Shown here: positions 38,601 to 53,100 of the stretch, piece after piece
How the letters are laid out: each line of letters begins with the position of its first letter
How positions within the stretch are numbered: position 1 is the first letter of the stretch
Source of the DNA: Membranipora membranacea
Lineage: Eukaryota > Bryozoa > Gymnolaemata > Cheilostomatida > Membraniporidae
Assembly: GCA_914767715.1 (NCBI GenBank)
Contig: OU612071.1
Span: 16,302,948 to 16,366,947, forward strand
Direction of reading: 5' to 3'
Length of the DNA: 64,000 nt
Program-made: the position numbers and the translations under genes
The notes under the pieces: generated by a model
What the model was told of the DNA's origin: nothing
Seen by the model: only the letters and a program-made list of their open reading frames with translations
The model's database searches: none

Positions 38601-41600
38601 TCTGCCCAATTATTGGCTATTTTCCCCAGGACCGTACTTATCGGTTTTTGTCGATTTCTTCCAAAATACCTAGATAGAAAATGCATCGTTACAGGGAGCT
38701 AATATTTTAGATGAGATATAGAGACATTATTGCGAACCTCAAAACAGAGTATCAAGCGTTTCTAAGCTAGTAAAGAATTCTGCCCAATTATTGGCTATTT
38801 TCCCCAGGACCGTACTTATCGGTTTTTGTCGATTTCTTCCAAAATACCTAGATAGAAAATGCATCGTTACAGGGAGCTAATATTTTAGATGAGATATAGA
38901 GACATTATTGCGAACCTCAAAACAGAGTTTCAAGCGTTTCTAAGCTAGTGAAGAATTCTGCCCAATTATTGGCTATTTTCCCCAGGACCGTACCTATCGA
39001 TTTTTGTCGATTTTTTGCAAATCCCTAGATCGAAAACGCATCGTCATAGGGAGCTAATATAATATGAGATATAGGGACGTCATTGCGAGCCTCAAAACAG
39101 AATTTCAAGCGTTTCTAAGCGAGTATAGATTTCTTCCCAATTATTTGCTACTTTCTTTAGGACCGGACCTATCGATTTTTGTCGATTTTTTGCAAAATAC
39201 CTAGATCGAAAACGCATCGTCACAGGGAGCTAATATTTTAGATGAGATATAGAGACATCATTGCGAACCTCAAAACAGAGTTTCAAGCGTTTCTAAGCTA
39301 GTAAAGAATTCTGCCCAATTATTGGCTATTTTCCCCAGGACCGTATCTATAGATTTTTGTCGATATCTTGCAAAATACATAGATAGAAAATGCATTTTTA
39401 CAGGGAGCTAATATTTTAGATGAGATATAAAGACATCATTGCGAACCTCAAAACAGAGTTTCAAGCTTTTCTAAGCTAGTAGAGATTTCTGCCCAATTAT
39501 TTGCTAATTTCCCCATGACCATACCTATCGACTTTTGTCGATTTCTTGCAAAATGCCTCGATAGAATACGCATCATCACAGGGAGCTAATATTTTATATG
39601 AGATATAGGGACGTCATTTCGAACCTCATGACAGAGTTCCAAGCGTTTCTAAGCGAGTAAAGAATTTTGCCCAATTATTGGCTAATTTCCCCAGGACCGT
39701 ACCTATCGATTTTTGTCGATTTCTTGCAAAATACCTCGATACAATAGGCATCGTCACAGGGAGCTAATATTCTATATGTGATATAGGGACGTCATTGGAA
39801 ACCTCAAAACAGAGTCTCAAGCGTTTCTAAGCGAGTAAAGAATTCGGCACAATTATTTGCTAATTTCCTTAGGACCGTACCTATCGATTTTTGTCGATAT
39901 CTTGCAAAATATCTAGATAGAAAATGCATTGTTACAGGGAGCAAATATTTTAGATGAGATATAGGGACGTCATTCCGAACTTCAAAACAGAGCCCATTGT
40001 TACAGGGAGCAAATATTTTAGATGAGATATAGAGACATCATTGCGAACCTCAAAACAGAGTTTCAAGCGTTTCTAAGCTAGTAAAGAATTCTGCTCAATT
40101 ATTGGCTATTTTCCCCAGGACCGTACCTATCGATTTTTGTCAAATTTTTGCAAAATACCCAGATCGATAGATAACGCATCGTTACAGGGAGCTAATATTT
40201 TAGATGAGATATAGAGACATCATTGCGAACCTCAAAACAGAGTTTCAAACGTTTCTAAGCTAGTAAAGAATTCTGCCCAATTATTGGCTATTTTCCCCAG
40301 GACCGTTCCTCTCGATTTTTGTCGATTTTTTGCAAAGTACCTAGATCGAAAACGCATCGTCACAGGGAGCTAAATTTTTAAATGAGATATAGAGACATCA
40401 TTGCGAACCTCAAAACAGAGTTTCAAACGTTTCTAAGCTAGTAAAGAATTCTGCCCAATAATTGGCTATTTTCCCCAGGACCGTACCTATCAATTTTTGT
40501 CGATATCTTGCAAAATACCTAGATAGAAAACGCATTGTTACAGGGAGCTAATAATTTAGATGAGATATAGAGACATCATTGCGAACCTCAAAACAGAGTT
40601 TCAAGCGTTTCTAAGCTTGTAAAGATTTCTGCCCAATTATTTGCTAATTTCCCCTGGATGGTACCTATCGACTTTTGTCGAATTCTTGCAAAATACCTCG
40701 ACAGAATACGCATCATCACAGGGAGCTAATATAATATGAGATATAGGGACGTCATTGCGAGCCTCAAAACAGAATTTCAAGCGTTTCTAAGCGAGTATAG
40801 ATTTCTTCCCAATTATTTGCTACTTTCTTTAGGACCGGACCTATCGATTTTTGTCGATTTTTTGCAAAATACCTAGATCGAAAACGCATCGTCACAGGGA
40901 GCTAATATTTTAGATGAGATATAGGGATGTCATTGCGAACTTCAAAACAGAGTTTCAAACGTTTCTAAGCTAGTAAAGAATTCTGCCAAATTATTGGCTA
41001 TTTTCCCCAGGACCGTACCTATCGATTTTTGTCGATATCTTGCAAAATACCTAGATAGAAAACGCATTGTTACAGGGAGCTAATATAATATGAGATATAG
41101 GGACGTCATTGCGAGCCTCAAAACAGAATTTCAAGCGTTTCTAAGCGAGTATAGATTTCTTCCCAATTATTTGCTACTTTCTTTAGGACCGGACCTATCG
41201 ATTTTTGTCGATTTTTTGCAAAATACCTAGATCGAAAACGCATCGTCACAGGGAGCTAATATTTTAGATGAGATATAGGGATGTCATTGCGAACTTCAAA
41301 ACAGAGTTTCAAACGTTTCTAAGCTAGTAAAGAATTCTGCCCAATTATTGGCTATTTTCCCCAGGACCGGACCTATCGATTTTTGTCGATTGTTTGCAAA
41401 GTACCTAGATCGAAAACGCATCGTCACAGGGAGGTAATATTTTAGATGAGATATAGGGATGTCATTGCGAACTTCAAAACAGAGTTTCAAACGTTTCTAA
41501 GCTAGTAAAGAATTCTGCCCAATAATTGGCTATTTTCCCCAGGACCGTACCTATCGATTTTTGTCGATATCTTGCAAAATACCTAGATAGAAAACGCATT

Positions 41601-42240
41601 GTTACAGGGAGCTAATATAATATGAGATATAGGGACGTCATTGCGAGCCTCAAAACAGAATTTCAAGCGTTTCTAAGCGAGTATAGATTTCTTCCCAATT
41701 ATTTGCTACTTTCTTTAGGACCGGACCTATCGATTTTTGTCGATTTTTTGCAAAATACCTAGATCGAAAACGCATCGTCACAGGGAGCTAATATTTTAGA
41801 TGAGATATAGGGATGTCATTGCGAACTTCAAAACAGAGTTTCTAACGTTTCTAAGCTAGTGAAGAATTCTGCCCAATTATTGGCTAATTTCCCCATGACC
41901 GTACCTATCGATTTTTGTCGATTTTTTGCAAAATACCTAGATAGAAAACGCATCGTCACAGGGAGCTAATATAATATGAGATATAGGGACGTCATTGCGA
42001 GCCTCAAAACAGAATTTCAAGCGTTTCTAAGCGAGTATAGATTTCTTCCCAATTATTTGCTACTTTCTTTAGGACCGGACCTATCGATTTTTGTCGATTT
42101 TTTGCAAAATACCTAGATCGAAAACGCATCGTCACAGGGAGCGAATATTTTAGATGAGATATAGGGAGTTCATTGCGAACTTCAAAACGGAGTTTCAAAC
42201 GTTTCTAAGCTAGTGAAGAATTCTGCCCAATTATTGGCTA
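38601..42240 (+). repeat. 3,621-bp segmental unit, copy 2
   Basis: Tandem copy of 34980-38600. CGAAAACGCATCGTCATAGG is at 35410 and 39031, and the truncated-monomer junction at 36371 and 39991 (offset 3,620-3,621). Small differences include GAGTTTCAAACG at 35,660 versus GAGTTTCAAGCG at 39,281. Similarity ends at 42,240 (GGCTATTTTCC versus GGCTAATTTCC). Confidence 0.88.
39031..40190 (+). repeat. Divergent monomer block, copy 3
   Basis: Repeats 35410-36568 at an offset of 3,621 bp. Local differences include CCCCATGACCATACC at about 39,512 where copy 2 has CCTCAGAACCGTACC. Copy 1 at 30.48 kb agrees with copy 2 there, so the change is specific to copy 3. Confidence 0.83.
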
Positions 42241-42248
42241 ATTTCCCC

Positions 42249-44689
42249 AGGACCGTACCTATCGATTTTTGTCGATTTTTTGCAAATCCCTAGATCGAAA
42301 ACGCATCGTCATAGGGAGCTAATATGATATGAGATATAGGGACGTCATTGCGAGCCTCAAAACAGAATTTCAAGCGTTTCTAAGCGAGTATAGATTTCTT
42401 CCCAATTATTTGCTACTTTCTTTAGGACCGGACCTATCGATTTTTGTCGATTTTTTGCAAAATACCTAGATCGAAAACGCATCGTCACAGGGAGCTAATA
42501 TTTTAGATGAGATATAGGGAGTTCATTGCGAACTTCAAAACGGAGTTTCAAACGTTTCTAAGCTAGTGAAGAATTCTGCCCAATTATTGGCTAATTTCCC
42601 CAGGACCGTACCTATCGATTTTTGTCGATTTTTTGCAAATCCCTAGATCGAAAACGCATCGTCATAGGGAGCTAATATGATATGAGATATAGGGACGTCA
42701 TTGCGAGCCTCAAAACAGAATTTCAAGCGTTTCTAAGCGAGTATAGATTTCTTCCCAATTATTTGCTACTTTCTTTAGGACCGGACCTATCGATTTTTGT
42801 CGATTTTTTGCAAAATACCTAGTTCGAAAACGCATCGTCACAGGGAGCTAATATTTTAGATGAGATATAGGGAGTTCATTGCGAACTTCAAAACGGAGTT
42901 TCAAACGTTTCTAAGCTAGTAAAGAATTCTGCCCAATTATGGGCTATTTTCCCCAGGACCGTACCTTTCGATTTTTGTCGATTTTTGCAAAGTACCTATA
43001 TAGAAAACGCATCGTCACAGGGAGCTACTATTTTAGATAAGATATAGAGACATCATTGCGAACCTCAAAACAGAGTTTCAAACGTTTCTAAGCTAGTAAC
43101 GAATTCTGCCCAATTATTGGCTAATTTCCCCAGGACCGTACCTATCGATTTTTGTCGATATCTTGCAAAACACCTAGATAGAAAACGCATCGTTACAGGG
43201 AGCTAACATTTTAGATGGGATATAGAGACGTCATTGCGAACTTCAAAACAGAGTCTCAAGCGTTTCTAAGCGGGTAAAGAATTCTGCCCAATTATTGGCT
43301 ATTTTCCCCAGGACTGTACCTATCGATTTTTGTCGATCTCTTGCAAATTACCTTGATAGAATACGCATCGTACGGGGAGCTAATATTTTAGATGAGATAT
43401 AGGGACGTCATTGCGAACTTCAAAACAGAGTTCATCGTCACAGGGACCTAATATTTTAGATAAGATATAGGGACATCATTGCGAACTTCAAAACAGAGTT
43501 TCAAACGTTTCGAAGCTAGTAAAGAATTCTGCCCAATTATTGGCTATTTTCCCCAGGACCGTACTATCGATTTTGGTCGATTTTTTGCAAAATTCCTAGA
43601 TAGAACACGCATCGTAACAGGGAGCTAATATTTTAGATGAGATATAGGGATGTCAGTGCGAACTTCAAAACAGAGCCCATCGTCACAGGGAGCTAATATT
43701 TTAGATGAGATATAGAGACATCATTGCGAACCTCAAAACAGAGTTTCAAGCGTTTCTAAGCTAGTAAAGAATTTTGCCCAATTATTGGCTATTTTCCCCA
43801 GGACCGTACCTATCGATTTTTGTCGATATCTTGCAAAATACCTTGATAGAAAACGCATTGTTACAGGGAGCTAATATTTTAGATGAGATATAGAGACATC
43901 ATTGCGAACCTCAAAACGGAGTTTCACGCGTTTCTAAGCGAGTAAAGATTTCTGCCCAATTATTAGCTAATATCCGCAGGACCGTACCTATCGATTTTTG
44001 TCGATTTTTTGCAAAGTACCTAGATCGAAAACGCATCGTCACAGGGAGCTAATATTTTATATGAGATATAGGGACGTCATTGAGAACCTCAAAACAGAGT
44101 TTCAAGCGTTTCTAAGCGAGTAAAGAATTCTGCCCAATTATTGGCTAATTTCCCCAGGACCGTACCTATCCATTTTTGTTGATTTCTTGCAAAATACCTC
44201 GATAGAAGATGCATCGTCACGAGGAGCTAATATTAAATATGAGATATAGGGAAGTCATTGCGAACTTCAATACAGAGTTTCAAACCTTTCTAAGCTAGTA
44301 AAGAATTCTGCCCAATTATTGGCTATTTTCCCCAGGACCGTACCTATCCATTTTTGTAGATTTCTTGCAACACACCTGGATCGAAAACGCATCGTCACAG
44401 GGAGCTAATATTTTAGATGAGAGATAGGGACGTCATTGCGAACTTCAAAACAGAGTTTCAAGCGTTTCTAAGCGAGTAAAGATTTCTGCCCAATTATTGG
44501 CTAATTTCCCCAGGACCGTACCTATCCATTTTTGTTGATTTCTTGCAAAATACCTCGATAGAAGATGCATCGTCACAGGGAGCTAATATTAAATATGAGA
44601 TATAGGGACGTCATTGCGAACTTCAATACAGAGTGTCAAGTGATTCTAAGCTAGTAAAGAATTCTGCCCAATTATTGGCTAAGTTCCCC
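42249..44689 (+). repeat. 2,441-bp segmental unit, copy 1
   Basis: Markers recur 2,441 bp downstream: TATGGGCTATTTT at about 42,939 and 45,380, CCTTTCGATTTTTG at 42964 and 45405, and truncated-monomer junctions at 43431 and 43676 versus 45872 and 46117. It holds two truncated units, which explains why the length is not a multiple of 178. Confidence 0.87.
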
Positions 44690-47131
44690 AGGACCGTACC
44701 TATCGATTTTTGTCGATTTTTTGCAAATCCCTAGATCGAAAACGCATCGTCATAGGGAGCTAATATGATATGAGATATAGGGACGTCATTGCGAGCCTCA
44801 AAACAGAATTTCAAGCGTTTCTAAGCGAGTATAGATTTCTTCCCAATTATTTGCTACTTTCTTTAGGACCGGACCTATCGATTTTTGTCGATTTTTTGCA
44901 AAATACCTAGATAGAAAACGCATCGTCACAGGGAGCTAATATTTTAGATGAGATATAGAGACGTCATTGCGAACTTCAAAACGGAGTTTCAAACGTTTCT
45001 AAGCTAGTGAAGAATTCTGCCCAATTATTGGCTAATTTCCCCAGGACCGTACCTATCGATTTTTGTCGATTTTTTGCAAATCCCTAGATCGAAAACGCAT
45101 CGTCATAGGGAGCTAATATGATATGAGATATAGGGACGTCATTGCGAGCCTCAAAACAGAATTTCAAGCGTTTCTAAGCGAGTATAGATTTCTTCCCAAT
45201 TATTTGCTACTTTCTTTAGGACCGGACCTATCGATTTTTGTCGATTTTTTGCAAAATACCTAGATCGAAAACGCATCGTCACAGGGAGCTAATATTTTAG
45301 ATGAGATATAGGGAGTTCATTGCGAACTTCAAAACGGAGTTTCAAACGTTTCTAAGCTAGTAAAGAATTCTGCCCAATTATGGGCTATTTTCCCCAGGAC
45401 CGTACCTTTCGATTTTTGTCGATTTTTGCAAAGTACCTATATAGAAAACGCATCGTCACAGGGAGCTACTATTTTAGATAAGATATAGAGACATCATTGC
45501 GAACCTCAAAACAGAGTTTCAAACGTTTCTAAGCTAGTAACGAATTCTGCCCAATTATTGGCTAATTTCCCCAGGACCGTACCTATCGATTTTTGTCGAT
45601 ATCTTGCAAAACACCTAGATAGAAAACGCATGGTTACAGGGAGCTAACATTTTAGATGGGATATAGAGACGTCATTGCGAACTTCAAAACAGAGTCTCAA
45701 GCGTTTCTAAGCGGGTAAAGAATTCTGCCCAATTATTGGCTATTTTCCCCAGGACTGTACCTATCGATTTTTGTCGATCTCTTGCAAATTACCTTGATAG
45801 AATACGCATCGTACGGGGAGCTAATATTTTAGATGAGATATAGGGACGTCATTGCGAACTTCAAAACAGAGTTCATCGTCACAGGGACCTAATAATTTAG
45901 ATAAGATATAGGGACATCATTGCGAACTTCAAAACAGAGTTTCAAACGTTTCGAAGCTAGTAAAGAATTCTGCCCAATTATTGGCTATTTTCCCCAGGAC
46001 CGTACTATCGATTTTGGTCGATTTTTTGCAAAATTCCTAGATAGAACACGCATCGTAACAGGGAGCTAATATTTTAGATGAGATATAGGGATGTCAGTGC
46101 GAGCTTCAAAACAGAGCCCATCGTCACAGGGAGCTAATATTTTAGATGAGATATAGAGACATCATTGCGAACCTCAAAACAGAGTTTCAAGCGTTTCTAA
46201 GCTAGTAAAGAATTTTGCCCAATTATTGGCTATTTTCCCCAGGACCGTACCTATCGATTTTTGTCGATATCTTGCAAAATACCTTGATAGAAAACGCATT
46301 GTTACAGGGAGCTAATATTTTAGATGAGATATAGAGACATCATTGCGAACCTCAAAACGGAGTTTCACGCGTTTCTAAGCGAGTAAAGATTTCTGCCCAA
46401 TTATTAGCTAATATCCGCAGGACCGTACCTATCGATTTTTGTCGATTTTTTGCAAAGTACCTAGATCGAAAACGCATCGTCACAGGGAGCTAATATTTTA
46501 TATGAGATATAGGGACGTCATTGAGAACCTCAAAACAGAGTTTCAAGCGTTTCTAAGCGAGTAAAGAATTCTGCCCAATTATTGGCTAATTTCCCCAGGA
46601 CCGTACCTATCCATTTTTGTTGATTTCTTGCAAAATACCTCGATAGAAGATGCATCGTCACGAGGAGCTAATATTAAATATGAGATATAGGGAAGTCATT
46701 GCGAACTTCAATACAGAGTTTCAAACCTTTCTAAGCTAGTAAAGAATTTTGCCCAATTATTGGCTATTTTCCCCAGGACCGTACCTATCCATTTTTGTAG
46801 ATTTCTTGCAACACACCTGGATCGAAAACGCATCGTCACAGGGAGCTAATATTTTAGATGAGAGATAGGGACGTCATTGCGAACTTCAAAACAGAGTTTC
46901 AAGCGTTTCTAAGCGAGTAAAGATTTCTGCCCAATTATTGGCTAATTTCCCCAGGACCGTACCTATCCATTTTTGTTGATTTCTTGCAAAATACCTCGAT
47001 AGAAGATGCATCGTCACAGGGAGCTAATATTAAATATGAGATATAGGGACGTCATTGCGAACTTCAATACAGAGTGTCAAGTGATTCTAAGCTAGTAAAG
47101 AATTCTGCCCAATTATTGGCTAAGTTCCCCA
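44690..47131 (+). repeat. 2,441-bp segmental unit, copy 2
   Basis: Tandem copy of 42249-44689 with few substitutions, for example CGCATCGTTACAGGG near 43,187 versus CGCATGGTTACAGGG near 45,628, and GTGCGAACTTC versus GTGCGAGCTTC near 46,100. It ends near 47,131, where CCTATCCATTTTTGTCG replaces CCTATCGATTTTTGTCG. Confidence 0.87.
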
Positions 47132-50100
47132 GGACCGTACCTATCCATTTTTGTCGATTTTTTGCAAATTACCTAGATCGAAAACGCATCGTCACAGGGG
47201 GCTATTATTTTAGATGAGATATAGGGACGTCATTGCGAACTTCAAAACAGAGTTTCAAACGTTTCTAAGATAGTAAAGAATTCCGCCCAATTATTGGCTA
47301 TTTTCCCCAGGACAGTACCTATCGATTTCTTGCAAAACACCTAGATCGAGAACGCATCGTCACAGGGAGCTAATATTTTAGATGAGATATAGGGACGTCA
47401 TTGCGAACTTCAAAACAGAGTTTCAAACGTTTCTAAGCTAGTAAAGAATTTTGCCCTATTATTGGCTATTTTCCCCAGGACCGTACCTATCGATTTTTGT
47501 CGATTTCTTGCAAAATACCTAGATAGAATACGAATCGTCACAGGGAGCGAATATTTTATATGAGATATAGGGACGTCATTGCGAACCTCAAAACAGAGTT
47601 TCAAACCTTTCTTAGATAGTAAAGAATTCTGCCCAATTATTGGCTATTTTCCCAAGGACCGTAACTATCGATTTTCGTCGATTTCTTGCAAAATACCTCG
47701 ATAGAATACGAATCGTCACAGGGAGCTAATATTTTATATGAGATATAGGGACGTCATTGCGAACCTCAAAACAGAGTGTCAAGCGTTTCTAAGCGAGTAA
47801 ATATTTCTGCCTAATTATTGGCTAATTTCCCCAGGCCCGTACCTATCGATTTTTGTTGATTTTTTGCAAAATACCTAGATCGAAAACGCATCGCCACAGG
47901 GAGCCAATATTTTAGATGAGATATAGGGACGTCATTGCGAACTTCAAAACAGAGTTTCAAACGTTTCTAAGCTAGTAAAGAATTCTGCCCAATTATTGGC
48001 TATTTTCCCCAGGACCGTACCTATCGATTTTTGTCGATTTTTTGCAAAATTCCTAGATAGAAAACGCATCGTAACAGGGAGCTAATTATTTAGATGAGAT
48101 ATAGGGACGCCATCGCGAACTTCAAAACAGAGCCCATCGTCACAGGGAGCTAATATTTTAGATGAGATATGGAGACATCATTGCGAACCTCAAAACAGAG
48201 TTTCAAGCGTTTCTAAGCTAGTAAAGAATTCTGCCCAATTATTGGCTAGTTTCCCCAGGACTGTACCTATCGATTTTTGTCGATTTTTTGCAAAATACCT
48301 AGATCGAAAACACATCGTCACAGGGAGCCAATATTTTAGATGAGATATAGGGACGTCATTGCGAACTTCAAAACAGAGTTTCAAACGTTTCTAAGCTAGT
48401 GAAGAATTCTGCCCAATTATTGGCTAAGTTCCCCAGGACCGTACCTATCGATTTTGTTGATTTTTTGCAAAATACCTAGATCGAAAACGCATCGTCACAG
48501 GGAGCTAATATTTTTGATGAGATATAGGAACGTCATTGCGAACTTCAAAACAGAGTTTCAAACGTTTCTAAGCTAGTAAAGAATTCTGCCCAAGTATTGG
48601 CTATTTTCCCCAGGACCGTACCTATCGATTTTTGTCGAATTTTTGCAAAATACCTAGATCGAAAACGCATCGTCACAGGGAGCCAATATTTTAGATGAGA
48701 TATAGGGATGTCATTGCGAACTTCAAAACAGAGCCCATCGTCACAGGGAGCTAATATTTTAGATGAGATATATAGACATCATTGCGAACCTCAAAACAGA
48801 GTTTCAAGCGTTTCTAAGCTAGGAAAGAATTCTGCCCAATTATTGGCTAATTTCCCCAGGACCGTACCTATCGATTTTTGTCGATTTTTTGCAAAATACC
48901 TAGATAGAACACGCATCGTAACAGGGAGCTAATATTTTAGATGAGATATAGGGATGTCATTGCGAACTTCAAAACAGAGCCAATCGTCAGAGGGAGCTAA
49001 TATTTTAGATGAGATATAGAGACATCATTGCGAACTTCAAAACAGAGTTTCAAGCGTTTCTAAGCTAGTAAAGAATTTTGCCCAATTATTGGCTATTTTC
49101 CCCAGGACCGTACCTATCGATTTTTGTCGATATCTTGCAAAATACCTTGATAGAAAACGCATTGTTACAGGGAGCTAATATTTTAGATGAGATATAGAGA
49201 CATCATTGCGAACCTCAAAACAGAGTTTCACGCGTTTCTAAGCGAGTAAAGAATTCTGCCCAATTATTGGCTAATATCCGCAGGACCGTACCTATCGATT
49301 TTTGTCGATTTTTTGCAAAGTACCTAGATCGAAAACGCATCGTCACAGGGAGCTAATATTTTATATGAGATATAGGGACGTCATTGAGAACCTCAAAACA
49401 GAGTTTCAAGCGTTTCTAAGCGAGTAAAGAATTCTGCCCAATTATTGGCTAATTTCCCCAGGACCATACCTATCCATTTTTGTTGATTTCTTGCAAAATA
49501 CCTCGATAGAAGATGCATCGTCACAGGGAGCTAATATTAAATATGAGATATAGGGACGTCATTGCGAACTTCAATACAGAGTTTCAAACCTTTCTAAGCT
49601 AGTAAAGAATTCTGCCCAATTATTGGCTAATTTCCCCAGGACCGTACCTATCCATTTTTGTAGATTTCTTGCAACACACCTGGATCGAAAACGCATCGTC
49701 ACAGGGAGCTAATATTTTAGATGAGATATAGGGACGTCATTGCGAACTTCAAAACAGAGCCCATCGTCACAGGGAGCTAATATTTTAGATGAGATATAAA
49801 GACATCATTGCGAACCTCAAAAGAGAGTTTCAAGCGTTTCTAAGCTAGTAAAGAATTCTGCCCAATTATTGGCTAATTTCCCCAGGACCGTACCTATCGA
49901 TTTTTGTCGATTTTTTGCATAATACCTAGATCGAAAACGCATCGTCACAGGGAGCTAATATTTTATATGAGATATAGGGACGTCATTGAGAACCTCAAAA
50001 CAGAGTTTCAAGCGTTTCTAAGCGAGTAAAGAATTCTGCCCAATTATTGGCTAATTTCCCCAGGACCATACCTATCCATTTTTGTTGATTTCTTGCATAA

Positions 50101-50178
50101 TACCTCGATAGAAGATGCATCGTCACAGGGAGCTAATATTAAATATGAGATATAGGGACGTCATTGCGAACTTCAATA
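47070..50178 (+). repeat. 3,119-bp segmental unit, copy 1 (10 bp shorter)
   Basis: Offset to copy 2 is 3,109 bp at the start (GGGGGCTATTATTTT at 47197 and 50306) and 3,119 bp after about 47,330 (for example 48190 and 51309). The step is a 10-bp loss at about 47,325 in this copy, where CCTATCGATTTCTTGC stands in place of the usual ATCGATTTTTGTCGATTTC. It contains four 68-bp truncated units (junctions near 48,133, 48,735, 48,980 and 49,760). Confidence 0.87.
48133..48200 (+). repeat. 68-bp truncated monomer (representative of 24)
   Basis: A full monomer reads CAGAG-TTTCAAACG... ...AAACG-CATCGTCACAGGG. In these units CAGAG is followed by only two bases (CC, rarely TT) and then CATCG, CATTG or AATCG, a net loss of 110 bp that leaves 68 bp. 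The EcoRI site, the CCAGGACC block and the T/A-tract core are lost. Junctions are near 30,963; 36,371; 39,992; 43,431; 43,676; 45,871; 46,117; 48,133; 48,733; 48,979; 49,759; 51,251; 51,852; 52,099; 52,879; 53,834; 54,967; 56,279; 57,060; 57,304; 59,327; 60,461; 61,418 and 63,799. None lies before 30.9 kb. Confidence 0.92.
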
Positions 50179-53100
50179 CAGAGTTTCAAGCGATTCTAAG
50201 CTAGTAAAGAATTCTGCCCAATTATTGGCTAAGTTCCCCAGGACGGTACCTATCCATTTTTGTCGATTTTTTGCAAATTACCTAGATCGAAAACGCATTG
50301 TCACAGGGGGCTATTATTTTAGATGAGATATAGGGACGTCATTGCAAACTTCAAAACAGAGTTTCAAACGTTTCTAAGATAGTAAAGAATTCTGCCCAAT
50401 TATTGGCTATTTTCCCCAGGACCGTACCTATCGATTTTTGTCGATTTCTTGCAAAACACCTAGATCGAGAACGCATCGTCACAGGGAGCTAATATTTTAG
50501 ATGAGATATAGGGACGTCATTGCGAACTTCAAAACAGAGTTTCAAATGTTTCTAAGCTAGTAAAGAATTCTGCCCAATTATTGGCTATTTTCCCCAGGAC
50601 CGTACCTATCGATTTTTGTCGATTTCTTGCAAAATACCTAGATAGAATACGAATCGTCACAGGGAGCTAATATTTTATATTAGATATAGGGACGTCATTG
50701 CGAACCTCAAAACAGAGTTTCAAACCTTTCTTTGCTAGTAAAGAATTCTGCCCAATTATTGGCTATTTTCCCAAGGACCGTAACTATCGATTTTCGTCGA
50801 TTTCTTGCAAAATACCTCGATAGAATACGAATCGTCACAGGGAGCTAATAGTTTATATGAGATATAGGGACGTCATTGCGAACCTCAAAACAGAGTGTCA
50901 AGCGTTTCTAAGCGAGTAAATAATTCTGCCTAATTATTGGCTAATTTCCCCAGGCCCGTACCTATCGATTTTTGTCGATTTTTTGCAAAATACCTAGATC
51001 GAAAACGCATCGCCACAGGGAGCCAATATTTTAGATGAGATATAGGGACGTCATTGCGAACTTCAAAACAGAGTTTCAAACGTTTCTAAGCTAGTAAAGA
51101 ATTCTGCCCAATTATTGGCTATTTTCCCCAGGACCGTACCTATCGATTTTTGTCGATTTTTTGCAAAGTTCCTAGATAGAAAACGCATCGTAACAGGGAG
51201 CTAATTATTTAGATGAGATATAGGGACGCCATCGCGAACTTCAAAACAGAGCCCATCGTCACAGGGAGCTAATATTTTAGATGAGATATGGAGACATCAT
51301 TGCGAACCTCAAAACAGAGTTTCAAGCGTTTCTAAGCTAGTAAAGAATTCTGCCCAATTATTGGCTAGTTTCCCCAGGACCGTACCTATCGATTTTTGTC
51401 GATTTTTTGCAAAATACCTAGATCGAAAACACATCGTCACAGGGAGCCAATATTTTAGATGAGATATAGGGACGTCATTGCGAACTTCAAAACAGAGTTT
51501 CAAACGTTTCTAAGCTAGTGAAGAATTCTGCCCAATTATTGGCTAAGTTCCCCAGGACCGTACCTATCGATTTTGTTGATTTTTTGCAAAATACCTAGAT
51601 CGAAAACGCATCGTCACAGGGAGCTAATATTTTTGATGAGATATAGGAACGTCATTGCGAACTTCAAAACAGAGTTTCAAACGTTTCTAAGCTAGTAAAT
51701 AATTCTGCCCAATTATTGGCTATTTTCCCCAGGACCGTACCTATCGATTTTTGTCGAATTTTTGCAAAATACCTAGATCGAAAACGCATCGTCACAGGGA
51801 GCCAATATTTTAGATGAGATATAGGGATGTCATTGCGAACTTCAAAACAGAGCCCATCGTCACAGGGAGCTAATATTTTAGATGAGATATATAGACATCA
51901 TTGCGAACCTCAAAACAGAGTTTCAAGCGTTTCTAAGCTAGGAAAGAATTCTGCCCAATTATTGGCTAATTTCCCCAGGACCGTACCTATCGATTTTTGT
52001 CGATTTTTTGCAAAATACCTAGATAGAACACGCATCGTAACAGGGAGCTAATATTTTAGATGAGATATAGGGATGTCATTGCGAACTTCAAAACAGAGCC
52101 AATCGTCAGAGGGAGCTAATATTTTAGATGAGATATAGAGACATCATTGCGAACTTCAAAACAGAGTTTCAAGCGTTTCTAAGCTAGTAAAGAATTTTGC
52201 CCAATTATTGGCTATTTTCCCCAGGACCGTACCTATCGATTTTTGTCGATATCTTGCAATATACCTTGATAGAAAACGCATTGTTACAGGGAGCTAATAT
52301 TTTAGATGAGATATAGAGACATCATTGCGAACCTCAAAACAGAGTTTCACGCGTTTCTAAGCTAGTAAAGAATTCTGCCCAATTATTGGCTAATATCCGC
52401 AGGACCGTACCTATCGATTTTTGTCGATTTTTTGCAAAGTACCTAGATCGAAAACGCATCGTCACAGGGAGCTAATATTTTATATGAGATATAGGGACGT
52501 CATTGAGAACCTCAAAACAGAGTTTCAAGCGTTTCTAAGCGAGTAAAGAATTCTGCCCAATTATTGGCTAATTTCCCCAGGACCATACCTATCCATTTTT
52601 GTTGATTTCTTGCAAAATACCTCGATAGAAGATGCATCGTCACAGGGAGCTAATATTAAATATGAGATATAGGGACGTCATTGCGAACTTCAATACAGAG
52701 TTTCAAACCTTTCTAAGCTAGTAAAGAATTCTGCCCAATTATTGGCTATTTTCCCCAGGACCGTACCTATCCATTTTTGTAGATTTCTTGCAACACACCT
52801 GGATCGAAAACGCATCGTCACAGGGAGCTAATATTTTAGATGAGATATAGGGACGTCATTGCGAACTTCAAAACAGAGCCCATCGTCACAGGGAGCTAAT
52901 ATTTTAGATGAGATATAAAGACATCATTGCGAACCTCAAAAGAGAGTTTCAAGCGTTTCTAAGCTAGTAAAGAATTCTGCCCAATTATTGGCTAATTTCC
53001 CCAGGACCGTACCTATCGATTTTTGTCGATTTTTTGCATAATACCTAGATCGAAAACGCATCGTCACAGGGAGCTAATATTTTATATGAGATATAGGGAC

